From the NCBI GenBank assembly GCA_964570845.1, contig CAZMZB010000003.1, forward strand, positions 18,051 through 82,050: DNA of 64,000 nt, written 5' to 3'. Of this stretch, positions 41,358 to 50,644 are shown piece after piece (positions within the stretch are counted from its first letter, which is position 1; every line of letters starts with the position of its first letter). Origin of the DNA: CAZLCC01 sp964570845. Lineage in GTDB: Bacteria > Patescibacteriota > Saccharimonadia > Saccharimonadales > Saccharimonadaceae. The notes under the pieces are model-generated. The model saw only the letters and a list, made by a program, of their open reading frames with translations, was not told the origin of the DNA and did no database searches. Position numbers and translations under genes: made by a program.

Positions 41358-41407
41358 AGCAGGTAATTGTTTGGTTAGAATGACGAGAAAAGAGGGGATT
41401 TTCTGAG

Positions 41408-44008
41408 ATGAAAAAAGCAGCCGTGCTTCAAAAAGTGTTTGGCGACCCGCAGAAGCGGGTGTTAAAACGCTTGCAAAAGCGAGTCAAGGCAATTAATGAT
41501 TTAGCCGAGAAATATCAAAAAATGAGTGACAGTGAGCTAAAAAAGCAAACTGACGTTTTAAAAAAGCAGCTTGAGAATAAAAAAATAACTCTTGACGATA
41601 TTTTGCCTGACGCATTCGCACTCGTTCGCGAAGCCTCTACCCGCTCGCTTGGGATGCGTCATTTTGATGTACAGTTGATCGGTGGCATGGCGCTACATGA
41701 AGGTAATGTGGCAGAGATGAAAACCGGCGAAGGTAAGACGTTAGTTGCGACATTACCAACGTATCTCAATGCACTAACTGGCAAAGGTGTGCATGTTGTA
41801 ACAGTGAACGACTACTTGGCGCAGCGTGATACTGGCTGGATGGGGCAACTTTATGATTTTCTTGGTCTCAGTGTTGGCGTCATTATCAATGAAGCATCCT
41901 TTCTGTATGATTCAGAATTTGAAAATGAGAATCATGACGATATTCGCCTAAAGCATCTTCGCCCGGCTACAAGAAAAGAAGCTTATGCAGCCGATATCAC
42001 CTATGGCACAAACAATGAGTTTGGGTTTGACTACCTTCGTGACAACATGGTTAATGAAGTCGACCTTTTGCGGCAGCGAGAGCTTAATTTTGCGATTGTA
42101 GATGAGGTTGACTCTATTTTGATTGATGAAGCGAGAACGCCACTCATTATCTCTGCCCCGGCGGCAGAAAGCCCCGAGTCATATCTGCAGTTTGCTAAAG
42201 TTGCCGAAAAACTCAAACCAGAAGATTATGTGCTTGATGAGAAGCGTCGTAGCGTGGCACTGAGTGATAAGGGTGTTGAAAAGGTGCAGCAACTGTTGGG
42301 AATAAAAAACTTATACAGCCCAGAATATGTGCGCATGGTCTATCACATGGATCAGGCGCTGCGAGCACAGACACTCTTTAGGCGAGACAAAGATTATGTA
42401 GTGAATACGGACGGTGAAGTAGTTATCGTCGATGAGTTTACTGGTCGTTTGATGCAGGGGAGGCGTTATAACGAGGGGCTTCATCAAGCGATTGAGGCAA
42501 AAGAGCGAGTTGAGGTTTTACAGGAAAGCATGACGCTTGCAACGATTAGCTTCCAGAATTATTTCCGTCTTTATGACAAACTTTCAGGTATGACCGGAAC
42601 AGCATTCACGGAGGCGGAAGAGTTCCAGCAGATTTATGGACTTGAGGTTATTCAAATTCCGCCGAATAAGCCAGTGATTCGTGAAGATAAAACAGACCTT
42701 ATTTTTAAAACTGAAACAGGCAAAATCAAAGCACTTGTCAAAGAGATTGCTGAGCATCAAAAGGCAGGAAGACCTGTTTTGGTTGGGAGTGCATCGATTG
42801 CGAAAAATGAACTTATTAGTCAGGCGCTCACAAAAGCAAAAATTCCACACGAAACTTTGAATGCGAAAAATAATGAGCGAGAAGCAGCAATTATTGAAGA
42901 AGCTGGCGAAAAAGGTGCGGTAACGCTAGCGACTAATATTGCTGGTCGCGGTACGGACATCAAGCTTGGTAAGGGCGTGAAAGAGCTGGGTGGGTTGGTA
43001 GTAATTGGTTCTGAGCGCCATGAAGCGCGTCGAATTGATAATCAGCTGCGTGGTCGCGGTGGTCGTCAAGGTGATCCGGGTATTACACAATTCTATGTCA
43101 GTACTGAGGACGATCTTATGCGTATTTTCCAGGGAGAGAGAATTGCGAAGCTAATGGACCGGTTGGGTGTTGAAGAAGATGTGCCAATTCAGAATAAAGC
43201 AGTGAGTAAGACACTTGAATCGGCGCAGAAACGGGTGGAGGGATATAATTTTGATACCCGTAAGAACGTTGTACAGTATGACAATGTTATCAACCGGCAT
43301 CGTCGGGCCGTTTATACGATTCGTCGCGAGATTTTGGAAGGTGAAAATATTAAACCAGAAATTGATAAGCTTCTGGATGTAAAGTTAAAAGAACTCACTA
43401 TTGTTCCGGCAAAAAATAATCCACATTTTATTCAAGAATTTGAGATAACCTTCCCGCTAAAAGAAAACGAAATTAAGAAGGTTGGCGAGGAGAAGAAAGA
43501 TAAACCGCGCTATGAGCAGGCAAAGAAAGCGGTTGAAGCACTCTATGCCAAGAAAGAAAAAGAACTTGGCAATGAGACAATGCGTGCGGTGGAGCGGGAG
43601 GTGTACTTACAGGTACTTGATACACTTTGGATGCAGCATCTTGAAAACATGCAGCATCTTCGTGAAGGTATACATTGGCGTAGTGTTGGACAGCGCGATC
43701 CCTTAGTCGAATATCGACAAGAGTCACAAAAATTGTTTGAATCTTTGCAAATGACACTGCGAAATGAAGTGTTGAAGGCGATTATGCATGTGACGAAAGC
43801 TGATGTTGCTCAAGTTGATGAGAATTATGAAACAGAACTTACTAGAGCGGCTGAGGGTGCGGTTGAGGGCGGAGTGAATGAAATATCTTCTGGCAGCAAG
43901 TCGAATAATTTCAAAGTGAAAAAAGCGGCTAATGACGGAGTAAAGCGCAAGAGAGCGAAAAAGAAAAAGCGCAAAGCACAAAAACAAGGTCGAAAGAAGA
44001 ATCGATGA
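41408..44008 (+). CDS. secA: Preprotein translocase ATPase SecA
   Basis: Drives protein export through SecYEG. Walker A is MKTGEGKTLVA near residues 104-112, the DEAD-type Walker B is IVDEVDSILIDEARTPLIIS near residue 228, and the second motor domain has VTLATNIAGRGTDIKLG. Length 866 aa. The usual Cys/His zinc motif at the C-terminus is missing and replaced by a Lys/Arg-rich tail (KRKRAKKKKRKAQKQ), so SecB-type recruitment is unlikely. AGAGGGG lies upstream of the ATG; TGA stop. Confidence 0.97.
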   Translation: MKKAAVLQKVFGDPQKRVLKRLQKRVKAINDLAEKYQKMSDSELKKQTDVLKKQLENKKITLDDILPDAFALVREASTRSLGMRHFDVQLIGGMALHEGNVAEMKTGEGKTLVATLPTYLNALTGKGVHVVTVNDYLAQRDTGWMGQLYDFLGLSVGVIINEASFLYDSEFENENHDDIRLKHLRPATRKEAYAADITYGTNNEFGFDYLRDNMVNEVDLLRQRELNFAIVDEVDSILIDEARTPLIISAPAAESPESYLQFAKVAEKLKPEDYVLDEKRRSVALSDKGVEKVQQLLGIKNLYSPEYVRMVYHMDQALRAQTLFRRDKDYVVNTDGEVVIVDEFTGRLMQGRRYNEGLHQAIEAKERVEVLQESMTLATISFQNYFRLYDKLSGMTGTAFTEAEEFQQIYGLEVIQIPPNKPVIREDKTDLIFKTETGKIKALVKEIAEHQKAGRPVLVGSASIAKNELISQALTKAKIPHETLNAKNNEREAAIIEEAGEKGAVTLATNIAGRGTDIKLGKGVKELGGLVVIGSERHEARRIDNQLRGRGGRQGDPGITQFYVSTEDDLMRIFQGERIAKLMDRLGVEEDVPIQNKAVSKTLESAQKRVEGYNFDTRKNVVQYDNVINRHRRAVYTIRREILEGENIKPEIDKLLDVKLKELTIVPAKNNPHFIQEFEITFPLKENEIKKVGEEKKDKPRYEQAKKAVEALYAKKEKELGNETMRAVEREVYLQVLDTLWMQHLENMQHLREGIHWRSVGQRDPLVEYRQESQKLFESLQMTLRNEVLKAIMHVTKADVAQVDENYETELTRAAEGAVEGGVNEISSGSKSNNFKVKKAANDGVKRKRAKKKKRKAQKQGRKKNR

Positions 44009-44037
44009 TAACTGGTGGGAGATGAGGGGAATAACTT

Positions 44038-45330
44038 TTGAGACACACAGTTAAGGAAATTAGGCTAAAAAACGGCGCGAGGGGATTGCTTGTAGACATC
44101 CCTGGATCTACTGTTATGAGCTATCAGTTTCATTTTCGGGCAGGCAATCGGTTTGTGCGGAGTAAAGAAAGCTATGAAACAGCACATATCATGGAGCACA
44201 TGGCATTTGGGGCGAATGCGAAATATAAAGATGAACACGCTTACGAAGCTGATTTTACGAAAAATGGTGCGTATCATAATGCGTTCACCAGTGACTTGAG
44301 TATGGCGTATGTTGCTGACTGTGCTGAATTTGAGTGGGAAAGAATATTAGAGTTGCAAAAGCTTGCAATCACGCAACCACGCTTTAATAACGAAGAGCTT
44401 GAAGCAGAGAAGGGGAACGTGAAGAGTGAGTTGACAGAATATTTAAATAATCAAGGACGTGTTTTGTGGCCAAAGATGCAGCAGCTTTTGGGTGAGGATG
44501 TTTTGACTTATTGGCAGCGCCTGCAGACAATTCAAAACGTAACGCTTGCGGATATTAAAGAACACCACAAGCGAACACATACGGCGGAAAATCTTCGTTT
44601 TGTAATTGCCGGAAAACTCCATGGCAAGAAGGCGGGAATTTTGCGTCAGCTTGAAACATGGAAGCTACCAAAGGGTGAACGATTTATCGTTCCTAAAGAT
44701 GAGCTTTCCAAGGCGAACCCGACACTTATCCGTCGCAAGGAAGTGCCAAATTTAACGTTTGGGTTGTCGATTATTTTGCCAAGAAAATTAGATGATAAAG
44801 AGCGTGATGCTATGGATTTCTTAAATCATATTCTCACTGGCACGATGTATTCAAGAATCTACGGTGCAGCACGTAAAAAAGGACTGGCATATGGTATTTA
44901 CTCAGGTACGAATTCATACGCGCATGATAGTGCCTGGGATTTTGAAGGACAAGTTAACCTGGATAAAGCGGGGTCGCTCTTTGATATTATTACTCGCGAG
45001 ATGAAAGGTGTATTAAACGGTAAGATTACTGATGGGGAAATTGAAGTAGCAAAGCAATATGCGCTTGGTCGTCATCAAATGGGCGCTCAAACAGTTGCAC
45101 AGATTAGTAATTTTTACGCTGGTAGATATTTCTTTGATGGCTTCGTAAAGAACTATGAAAAGGTTCCAGAGCTCATTGCTGGTGTTTCTAAAGACCAAAT
45201 TATTGAGACGGCTTGTTCATTCTTGAGTGCAAATACATGGGTGTTGGCTGGTGTTGGTAGTGCAGAAAAAGAACTTATCGATGATTTAGGTGAAAAAGTA
45301 GAGACACTATTTATCTCATCCTCGGAGTAG
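44038..45330 (+). CDS. M16-family zinc peptidase
   Basis: 430-aa pitrilysin/insulinase-like protease. The inverted zinc motif HXXEH is H50-IM-E53-H54 in ETAHIMEHMAFG, with the downstream Glu in EAEKGNVKSEL about 76 residues later. The inactive-half-like C-terminal domain with RIYGAARKKGLAYGIYS follows. TTG start with GAGGGGA upstream. No signal peptide, so probably cytosolic. Followed 6 bp later by murD. Confidence 0.9.
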   Translation: MRHTVKEIRLKNGARGLLVDIPGSTVMSYQFHFRAGNRFVRSKESYETAHIMEHMAFGANAKYKDEHAYEADFTKNGAYHNAFTSDLSMAYVADCAEFEWERILELQKLAITQPRFNNEELEAEKGNVKSELTEYLNNQGRVLWPKMQQLLGEDVLTYWQRLQTIQNVTLADIKEHHKRTHTAENLRFVIAGKLHGKKAGILRQLETWKLPKGERFIVPKDELSKANPTLIRRKEVPNLTFGLSIILPRKLDDKERDAMDFLNHILTGTMYSRIYGAARKKGLAYGIYSGTNSYAHDSAWDFEGQVNLDKAGSLFDIITREMKGVLNGKITDGEIEVAKQYALGRHQMGAQTVAQISNFYAGRYFFDGFVKNYEKVPELIAGVSKDQIIETACSFLSANTWVLAGVGSAEKELIDDLGEKVETLFISSSE

Positions 45331-45336
45331 TCTTGT

Positions 45337-46677
45337 ATGCAATTTAAAAATAAAAAAGTACTTCTTACGGCATTTAGCACTGCAAAAACGAGTGAATCGG
45401 TGGCGCTGTATAATTATCTAAAGGCACATGACTGCGATGATATATCGACGTTGTTTTGGGGCGGTGAAGAGATTGCCAGTGGTATTCCAAAAGATATTCA
45501 TAAAATTGAGATTAACTCGCCTGAAGATATAAAAAATATTGATATAGAAATATACGATATTGTTTTCCGGCATCAAACTGTACATCCAGATTATCTTAAA
45601 AAAGCTGAAAAAGTCATGACGCCGACCGGACTATTTTTTACAGAATGCCCAGCGCCAATTATTGGTATCACGGGAACAAAGGGAAAAGGTACGACCAGCA
45701 CGCTTATCGCAAGTATGCTTGAAAACGCTGGTGTTAAAACCTGGTTACTCGGTAATGTTGGACTGCCGGCGCTTCAGCTATTACCGGAAATCCAGCAAGC
45801 TGGCAAAGGAATAGTTGTTTATGAGATGAGCAGTTTTCAACTATGGGATTTGAAACAAAGTCCGGAAACAGCAGTGGTGCTTCTTATTGAAGCTGACCAT
45901 TTGGATGTTCATATGAGTTTTGAAGAATATGTAGATGCGAAGAAAAATATTGCCAGATTCCAAAAGGAAAATGATTTGATTACCTTTCACCCAACGAATC
46001 AATATAGCAAACAAATTGCCGACACATCTCCAGCAAAGCATAAGAAACGATACTCAACGCCAGAGGCTGCATATGTCAAAGACGGTCAAATTATCATGAA
46101 TGAACAAATTATCTGTGGAGTGAATGAAGTTGGATTAGTAGGTGAACACAATCTTGAAAATATCTGCGCGGCAGTAACGGCAGTGTGGCAATATACACAA
46201 GATACTCCGGCGATAAAGAAAGCGATTACGGAGTTTCAGGGACTAGAGCATAGGCTCGAGGAAGTACGAACAATACATGGCGTTACTTTTTATAACGATA
46301 GTTTCTCTTCTGCGCCAGCAGCAGCTATCGCGGCGATTAAAGCGTTTGAAAAGCCGGAGATTGTGATCTTGGGTGGCTACGACAAAGGTAGTGATTATAC
46401 TGAGCTGGCTGCTGTTCTTGCGCGGCAGAAAAATATTAAACAGGTTTTATTGATTGGGCAGAATAAGGAGAAAATTGCTATCGAGTTATCTGCTGCAGGG
46501 TTTGATAATTATACAATGATTGAAACAACGCACTTTGAAAATATTATTAAGACGGCATACAAGATGGCGGAAGCGGGCGATATCGTACTGCTCAGCCCGG
46601 CATCAGCAAGCTTTGGTATGTTTAAAAATTTTTATGAACGTGGGAATCAATTTAAAAAAATAGTTAGCGAACTATGA
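45337..46677 (+). CDS. murD: UDP-N-acetylmuramoyl-L-alanine:glutamate ligase (MurD family)
   Basis: Mur ligase adding glutamate to UDP-MurNAc-L-Ala. ATP loop TGTKGKGTTS at 112-121, carbamate/Mg region EADHLDVHMSFEEYVDAKKNI, central GEHNLENICAA, HRLEEV and the C-terminal SPASASFGMFKNFYERGNQFK, the MurD signature. Length 446 aa. It overlaps by 4 nt (ATGA) with a MurL-like epimerase gene. In Xanthomonas such a neighbour marks MurD2, which adds L-Glu instead of D-Glu; that is the likely specificity here, by inference. Confidence 0.93.
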   Translation: MQFKNKKVLLTAFSTAKTSESVALYNYLKAHDCDDISTLFWGGEEIASGIPKDIHKIEINSPEDIKNIDIEIYDIVFRHQTVHPDYLKKAEKVMTPTGLFFTECPAPIIGITGTKGKGTTSTLIASMLENAGVKTWLLGNVGLPALQLLPEIQQAGKGIVVYEMSSFQLWDLKQSPETAVVLLIEADHLDVHMSFEEYVDAKKNIARFQKENDLITFHPTNQYSKQIADTSPAKHKKRYSTPEAAYVKDGQIIMNEQIICGVNEVGLVGEHNLENICAAVTAVWQYTQDTPAIKKAITEFQGLEHRLEEVRTIHGVTFYNDSFSSAPAAAIAAIKAFEKPEIVILGGYDKGSDYTELAAVLARQKNIKQVLLIGQNKEKIAIELSAAGFDNYTMIETTHFENIIKTAYKMAEAGDIVLLSPASASFGMFKNFYERGNQFKKIVSEL

Positions 46678-47972
46678 GCGAAAAAACATTTGTCTTTTGT
46701 CGTTGTACTTTTAATGAAGTAAGGAAAGAGGCCACCTTTGTCTATAACTATGATGAGTATACCTTTCAAGAAAAAGTTGTGTTTGCGAACCTAGCTAAAA
46801 ATTATAATAAGCCCGCCTTGGAAAAAGCGCTTTTTCTAGCCTTTCTTGCCATCGGAACTTCTTACTATAAAGCTTTTCCGACGCGGCGTGTCGCGTTTCA
46901 GACTGGCGGGCTTGATAAGTGGCAGGCGAATTTTGCTAATAATATCTATCAAGAAGGACTCAGTCAGTTTGCTTATGAGAATAACTTAAAAAGAGAGGAC
47001 TTGGCTTTTTTCCAACCGGATACGACAAAAGAAAAAGATGCTGTGGCCTATGCGGGGAGTGGCATTCTAGCACTTCAAAGTGGTGGTAAAGATTCACTTC
47101 TTCTGGCAACACTGTTGCAGAAAAAAAGCACGGTATTTACGCCATGGTACCTTAGCTCAGCGCATCAGCATCCCGGTGTTTTAGACGAACTTGCTTATCC
47201 ACTCCACGTTGCAAAGAGATGTATTGACCACAATGCTCTCGGGAGTGCAAAGAGTAATGGTGCGTTGAATGGACATGTACCAGTAACGTTTATTGTACTT
47301 TCAATTGCACTCATTGAGGCGATTTTGAATGATCTCAACACAGTACTCGTCTCAATTGGACATGAAGGCGAAGAATCGCATGCTCTAATAGGTAATCTAC
47401 CAATAACACACCAATGGTCAAAAACCTGGCCGGCGGAAGAACAGTTTGCAGAGTATGTGAGAAGATACATTTCACCAGACATTAGAGTGGGTTCTCCTTT
47501 GCGTCAATATAGTGAACTCAGAGTTGCTGAGTTGTTTGCTGAAAATGCGTGGTCTCAGTTTGGAAAACAGTTTAGCTCATGCAACCGGGCTAACTACAAA
47601 CAGGGAACCGATAATACAAAGCTAGCGTGGTGCGGCGAGTGTTCAAAATGCGCAAATGCCTTTTTGCTTTTTGCGTCGTTTATTGAAGCGAAAGAGCTAA
47701 AGAGTCTTTTTGATGGAAAGGATCTTTTTTCAAAACCTTTGCTGGCTGAAACATTCAAAGGTCTACTGGGGGTTGATGGTGTCATGAAGCCTTTTGAATG
47801 CGTGGGAGAGATTGACGAATTGCGGCTTGCTTATCATAAAGCACAAGAAAATGGCGGCTACGAAAAACTTCCTTTTGAAGTTCCTATGTCACATTTTGAT
47901 TATCTAAAAGAATACCCTTCTCAGGAGTGGACTAAGCAACTGATTTTACAAAGTAAGAATAATACTCTATAG
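46674..47972 (+). CDS. murL: MurL-like UDP-MurNAc-L-Ala-L-Glu epimerase
   Basis: 432-aa protein with a PP-loop-like ATP motif (SGGKDS, 136-141). Further family marks, as I remember MurL, are LNGHVPVTFI, ITHQWSKTW, FSSCNRANY (Cys303), WCGECSKC (Cys320, 323, 326) and MKPFECVGEIDELR. MurL uses ATP to epimerise the terminal L-Glu of UDP-MurNAc-L-Ala-L-Glu to D-Glu, replacing glutamate racemase. Translational overlap with murD strongly supports a two-step MurD-MurL route. Identification rests on motif recall and gene order, so a database check is needed to be certain. Confidence 0.82.
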   Translation: MSEKTFVFCRCTFNEVRKEATFVYNYDEYTFQEKVVFANLAKNYNKPALEKALFLAFLAIGTSYYKAFPTRRVAFQTGGLDKWQANFANNIYQEGLSQFAYENNLKREDLAFFQPDTTKEKDAVAYAGSGILALQSGGKDSLLLATLLQKKSTVFTPWYLSSAHQHPGVLDELAYPLHVAKRCIDHNALGSAKSNGALNGHVPVTFIVLSIALIEAILNDLNTVLVSIGHEGEESHALIGNLPITHQWSKTWPAEEQFAEYVRRYISPDIRVGSPLRQYSELRVAELFAENAWSQFGKQFSSCNRANYKQGTDNTKLAWCGECSKCANAFLLFASFIEAKELKSLFDGKDLFSKPLLAETFKGLLGVDGVMKPFECVGEIDELRLAYHKAQENGGYEKLPFEVPMSHFDYLKEYPSQEWTKQLILQSKNNTL

Positions 47973-48085
47973 TAATTCTTGATTGAATTGGTAGTGTGAT
48001 TTAAGGCAGCTTTAAATAAATAGATATGAGGTTCATAAAAATGAACCCAGTAATTGACCTATTCACTAAAAGAAATGAGGCTCGC

Positions 48086-48745
48086 ATGTTTGAGCGATTT
48101 ACCGATGCTGCCCGGCAAGTAGTTGTTATTGCCCAAAAACAGGCGGGAGAGCTAGGCGATAACTATATCGGAACGGAGCATCTTGTATTGGGACTGATTA
48201 TTGCAGAAGAAGGAAGGACGCTAAGAGTACTTACGGCACTAGGTGCCAATAAGAGAGTATTTCGCGAGACGCTGGCAAAAATACTAAAAGAGCAGCCAGG
48301 CCCAGAAGTAGAGAGCTATATTGCTCTACCAGCCTCTCAGCAGCCGCCTTTCACGCCCCGGGCGAAGAGAGTCCTCGAGCTTTCGTTACGCGAGGCGCTG
48401 AGTCTCGGGCATAACTATATCGGAATCGAGCATATCTTGCTTGGCTTGGTGCGAGAGAATGAGGGCGTTGGCGTACGCGTGTTGGAAAAACTGGGCATCG
48501 ATTTATCCGATGTTCGTGATCGAGTGATTGAGAGCTTTCATCCTGGCAGCCCTCGTACCACTGATCCGCTAGAGGCGTTGGAGCGGTACGTGCAACGCGC
48601 TAAAGAACAAGCCTTCTTGGCCCTTGAGCGTCTTCCGAAAGACGATATCCTGAAAAGGGTAGAGCTTGAGAGAATTGAAAGCGATCTGGAAAAAGCCGGA
48701 AAACGGCTGGAAGAGTTGAAAAAAAGGGGGTCTAGTAGTGAATAG
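48086..48745 (+). CDS. Stand-alone Clp N-domain protein without AAA+ modules
   Basis: From the ATG at 48086 the 219-aa protein starts like ClpC (MFERFTDAARQVVVIAQKQA) and has two Clp_N repeats: YIGTEHLVLGLI near residue 27 and YIGIEHILLGLV near 111. A charged coiled-coil tail follows (about 160-219). No Walker motifs are present, so it may be an adaptor or decoy for Clp substrates. Alternative starts at 48026 and 48041 lie in an AT-rich stretch unlike the body (55% GC in line 48361). It is closed by a hairpin terminator. Confidence 0.85.
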   Translation: MFERFTDAARQVVVIAQKQAGELGDNYIGTEHLVLGLIIAEEGRTLRVLTALGANKRVFRETLAKILKEQPGPEVESYIALPASQQPPFTPRAKRVLELSLREALSLGHNYIGIEHILLGLVRENEGVGVRVLEKLGIDLSDVRDRVIESFHPGSPRTTDPLEALERYVQRAKEQAFLALERLPKDDILKRVELERIESDLEKAGKRLEELKKRGSSSE

Positions 48746-48751
48746 GGACGT

Positions 48752-48774
48752 GGGGTCGCTGAAACAGTGGCCCC
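48752..48774 (+). terminator. Terminator after Clp N-domain gene
   Basis: GGGG-T-C-G-CTG pairs CAG-T-G-G-CCCC around AAA, about 10 bp including two G-U pairs, followed by AACTTT. Confidence 0.65.
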
Positions 48775-48823
48775 AACTTTCCTAAATGAGTTTTATATCT
48801 GTTTATTTGCTAAGCTTTCGGGT

Positions 48824-48829
48824 TACAAT
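48824..48829 (+). promoter_or_regulatory. -10 box of prfB
   Basis: TACAAT, 7 nt before the ATG at 48837; leaderless start. Confidence 0.5.
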
Positions 48830-48836
48830 AAGTTAT

Positions 48837-49922
48837 ATGCAGCCATTACTGATAAAAATAAAACAGCTTCTTCAAGAGGTTGAAGCAACAGTTAAACAAC
48901 TTAGAATTCATGAAAAGCTCACACAGCAAAACAAGTTGGAAGCTGAGCTGGCGAAGCCTGACGCGTGGAGCGATTCAGACGTCGCTCAAAATAAGAGTAG
49001 AAAACTAGCCAGTTTAAAAAATTCCACCGAGCCGTGGGAAAATTTGCAAGCTCAGCTAGAAGACTTGGTTGAATTTACCGAGACTGGTGATGATAGTCTA
49101 AAATCTGAGATTGAAGATCAGTTTAAAGGACTACAGTCAGAATTTAAAGACTTAAAAAAACAGCTCCAATTTCAGGGAAAATATGATACGCATAACGCGA
49201 TTTTGAGGCTCAGTGCGGGTGTGGGCGGAACAGACGCGGCAGATTTTACGGAGATGTTGGAGCGCATGTATCTTCGCTGGGCAGAAAAATCTAATATGAA
49301 AACACAAATTCTTGAACGCTCGACCCATGAAGAAGCAGGGGTGAAAACAAGTGTGATTGAGTTTGTAGGGCCATTTGTATACGGCAAACTGAAGAGTGAA
49401 AATGGCGTCCATCGTTTAGTGCGCCTGAGTCCGTTTAATGCTGATAATTTGCGACAAACCAGCTTTGCCTTAGTGGAGGTTTTGCCGGATATCAATACTC
49501 CAGATGATGTGAAGATTGACGAAAAAGACCTGAAAGTCGATGTCTTTCGGGCTGGTGGTCATGGTGGGCAAAGTGTAAATACGACCGATAGCGCGGTGAG
49601 GATTACGCATCTCCCGACGGGCCTCGTGGTGAGTATTCAAAACGAACGCTCGCAGCTTCAAAATAAAGAAACTGCGATGAAAGTGTTGCGTTCAAAATTG
49701 GCGCAATTACAGCTTGAACAACATGCTGAAAAACTCTCAGACCTAAAAGCTGGCGAAAGCGCGAACTGGGGAAGTCAAATTCGAAATTATGTTTTGCATC
49801 CGTACACAATGGTGAAAGATACGCGTACTAAGCACGAAGAACGCGACGCGCAAAGCGTGCTTGATGGAAAAATTGATGGCTTTATTGAGGCATATTTAGA
49901 ACAAAAACTTTCTTCAGAATAA
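48837..49922 (+). CDS. prfB: Peptide chain release factor 2
   Basis: Terminates at UGA and UAA. The anticodon-like tripeptide is SPF (VRLSPFNADNLRQTS), the RF2 type, and the catalytic loop is GHGGQSVN. ATG at 48837 gives 361 aa; an upstream ATG at 48786 precedes the promoter. Unlike E. coli prfB the frame is continuous, with no programmed frameshift or internal TGA. Its presence shows that UGA is read as stop here. Confidence 0.96.
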   Translation: MQPLLIKIKQLLQEVEATVKQLRIHEKLTQQNKLEAELAKPDAWSDSDVAQNKSRKLASLKNSTEPWENLQAQLEDLVEFTETGDDSLKSEIEDQFKGLQSEFKDLKKQLQFQGKYDTHNAILRLSAGVGGTDAADFTEMLERMYLRWAEKSNMKTQILERSTHEEAGVKTSVIEFVGPFVYGKLKSENGVHRLVRLSPFNADNLRQTSFALVEVLPDINTPDDVKIDEKDLKVDVFRAGGHGGQSVNTTDSAVRITHLPTGLVVSIQNERSQLQNKETAMKVLRSKLAQLQLEQHAEKLSDLKAGESANWGSQIRNYVLHPYTMVKDTRTKHEERDAQSVLDGKIDGFIEAYLEQKLSSE

Positions 49923-49944
49923 ATTGTTCTGGTCAGGTTTATGC

Positions 49945-49950
49945 TATAAT
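49945..49950 (+). promoter_or_regulatory. -10 box of ftsE
   Basis: TGC-TATAAT (extended -10), 10 nt before the ATG at 49961. Confidence 0.5.
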
Positions 49951-49960
49951 TAAGTACTGT

Positions 49961-50644
49961 ATGATTCTGTTAGATAGGGTGACAAAGGTATATACAAAAG
50001 ATGCGAATCCGGCACTTAACCGGGTGAGTATTCATATTGAACCGAAAGAATTTGCAATTTTGGTGGGTACTAGTGGTGCTGGAAAATCAACGCTTTTAAA
50101 GATTTTAACAAGAGAAGAGAAGCCAACCAGCGGTAAAGTTGTTGTCGGTGGGATTGACTACGATACATTAAAAGATAGCCAAATTCCGCTGCTGCGCCGC
50201 AAGATTGGCGTAGTGTTTCAGGATTTTAAATTATTGCCGCAACGTACGGTATTTGAAAACGTAGCGTTTGCGCTCGAAATTGCAGGTATGACGAATCGGG
50301 AGATCAAAAGCACGGTGCCGAAGGTAATTAATCTTGTGGGCTTAAAGGGCAAAGAAAAGCAATTTCCGCGTCAGCTTTCCGGTGGTGAGCAGCAGCGTGT
50401 AGCAATCGCGCGCGCTGTTGTGCGCCAACCTAAGATTTTAATTGCGGATGAGCCGACAGGAAACCTGGATCCGCGGCATAGCTGGGATATTGTTCGATTG
50501 CTGGAAAAAATCAATCGTTACGGAACAACAGTCCTCCTAACAACGCACAATGCGGAGATTGTAAACAAACTGAAGCGACGGGTGATCACGATTGATCATG
50601 GTAAGGTTACCTCAGATCAGGTGAAGGGGAGTTATCGTCAGTGA
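49961..50644 (+). CDS. ftsE: Cell division ATP-binding protein FtsE
   Basis: ABC ATPase that works with FtsX to activate wall hydrolases at the division site. Walker A GTSGAGKST (36-44), Q-loop VVFQDFKLLP, signature LSGGEQQRVAIARAVV and Walker B ILIADEPTGNLD are all present, as is the switch His (TTHNAEIV). 227 aa. Its stop overlaps the ftsX start (ATGA type). Confidence 0.96.
   Translation: MILLDRVTKVYTKDANPALNRVSIHIEPKEFAILVGTSGAGKSTLLKILTREEKPTSGKVVVGGIDYDTLKDSQIPLLRRKIGVVFQDFKLLPQRTVFENVAFALEIAGMTNREIKSTVPKVINLVGLKGKEKQFPRQLSGGEQQRVAIARAVVRQPKILIADEPTGNLDPRHSWDIVRLLEKINRYGTTVLLTTHNAEIVNKLKRRVITIDHGKVTSDQVKGSYRQ

Noticed and set aside
41380..41406. Eight-codon ORF (MTRKEGIF) just before secA, considered as a SecM-like leader
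   Set aside because: It simply covers the ribosome site of secA, has no stalling motif, and can occur by chance.
48786..48900. Search for a programmed frameshift in prfB
   Set aside because: The reading frame is continuous from the leaderless ATG; no in-frame TGA with a slippery site was found.
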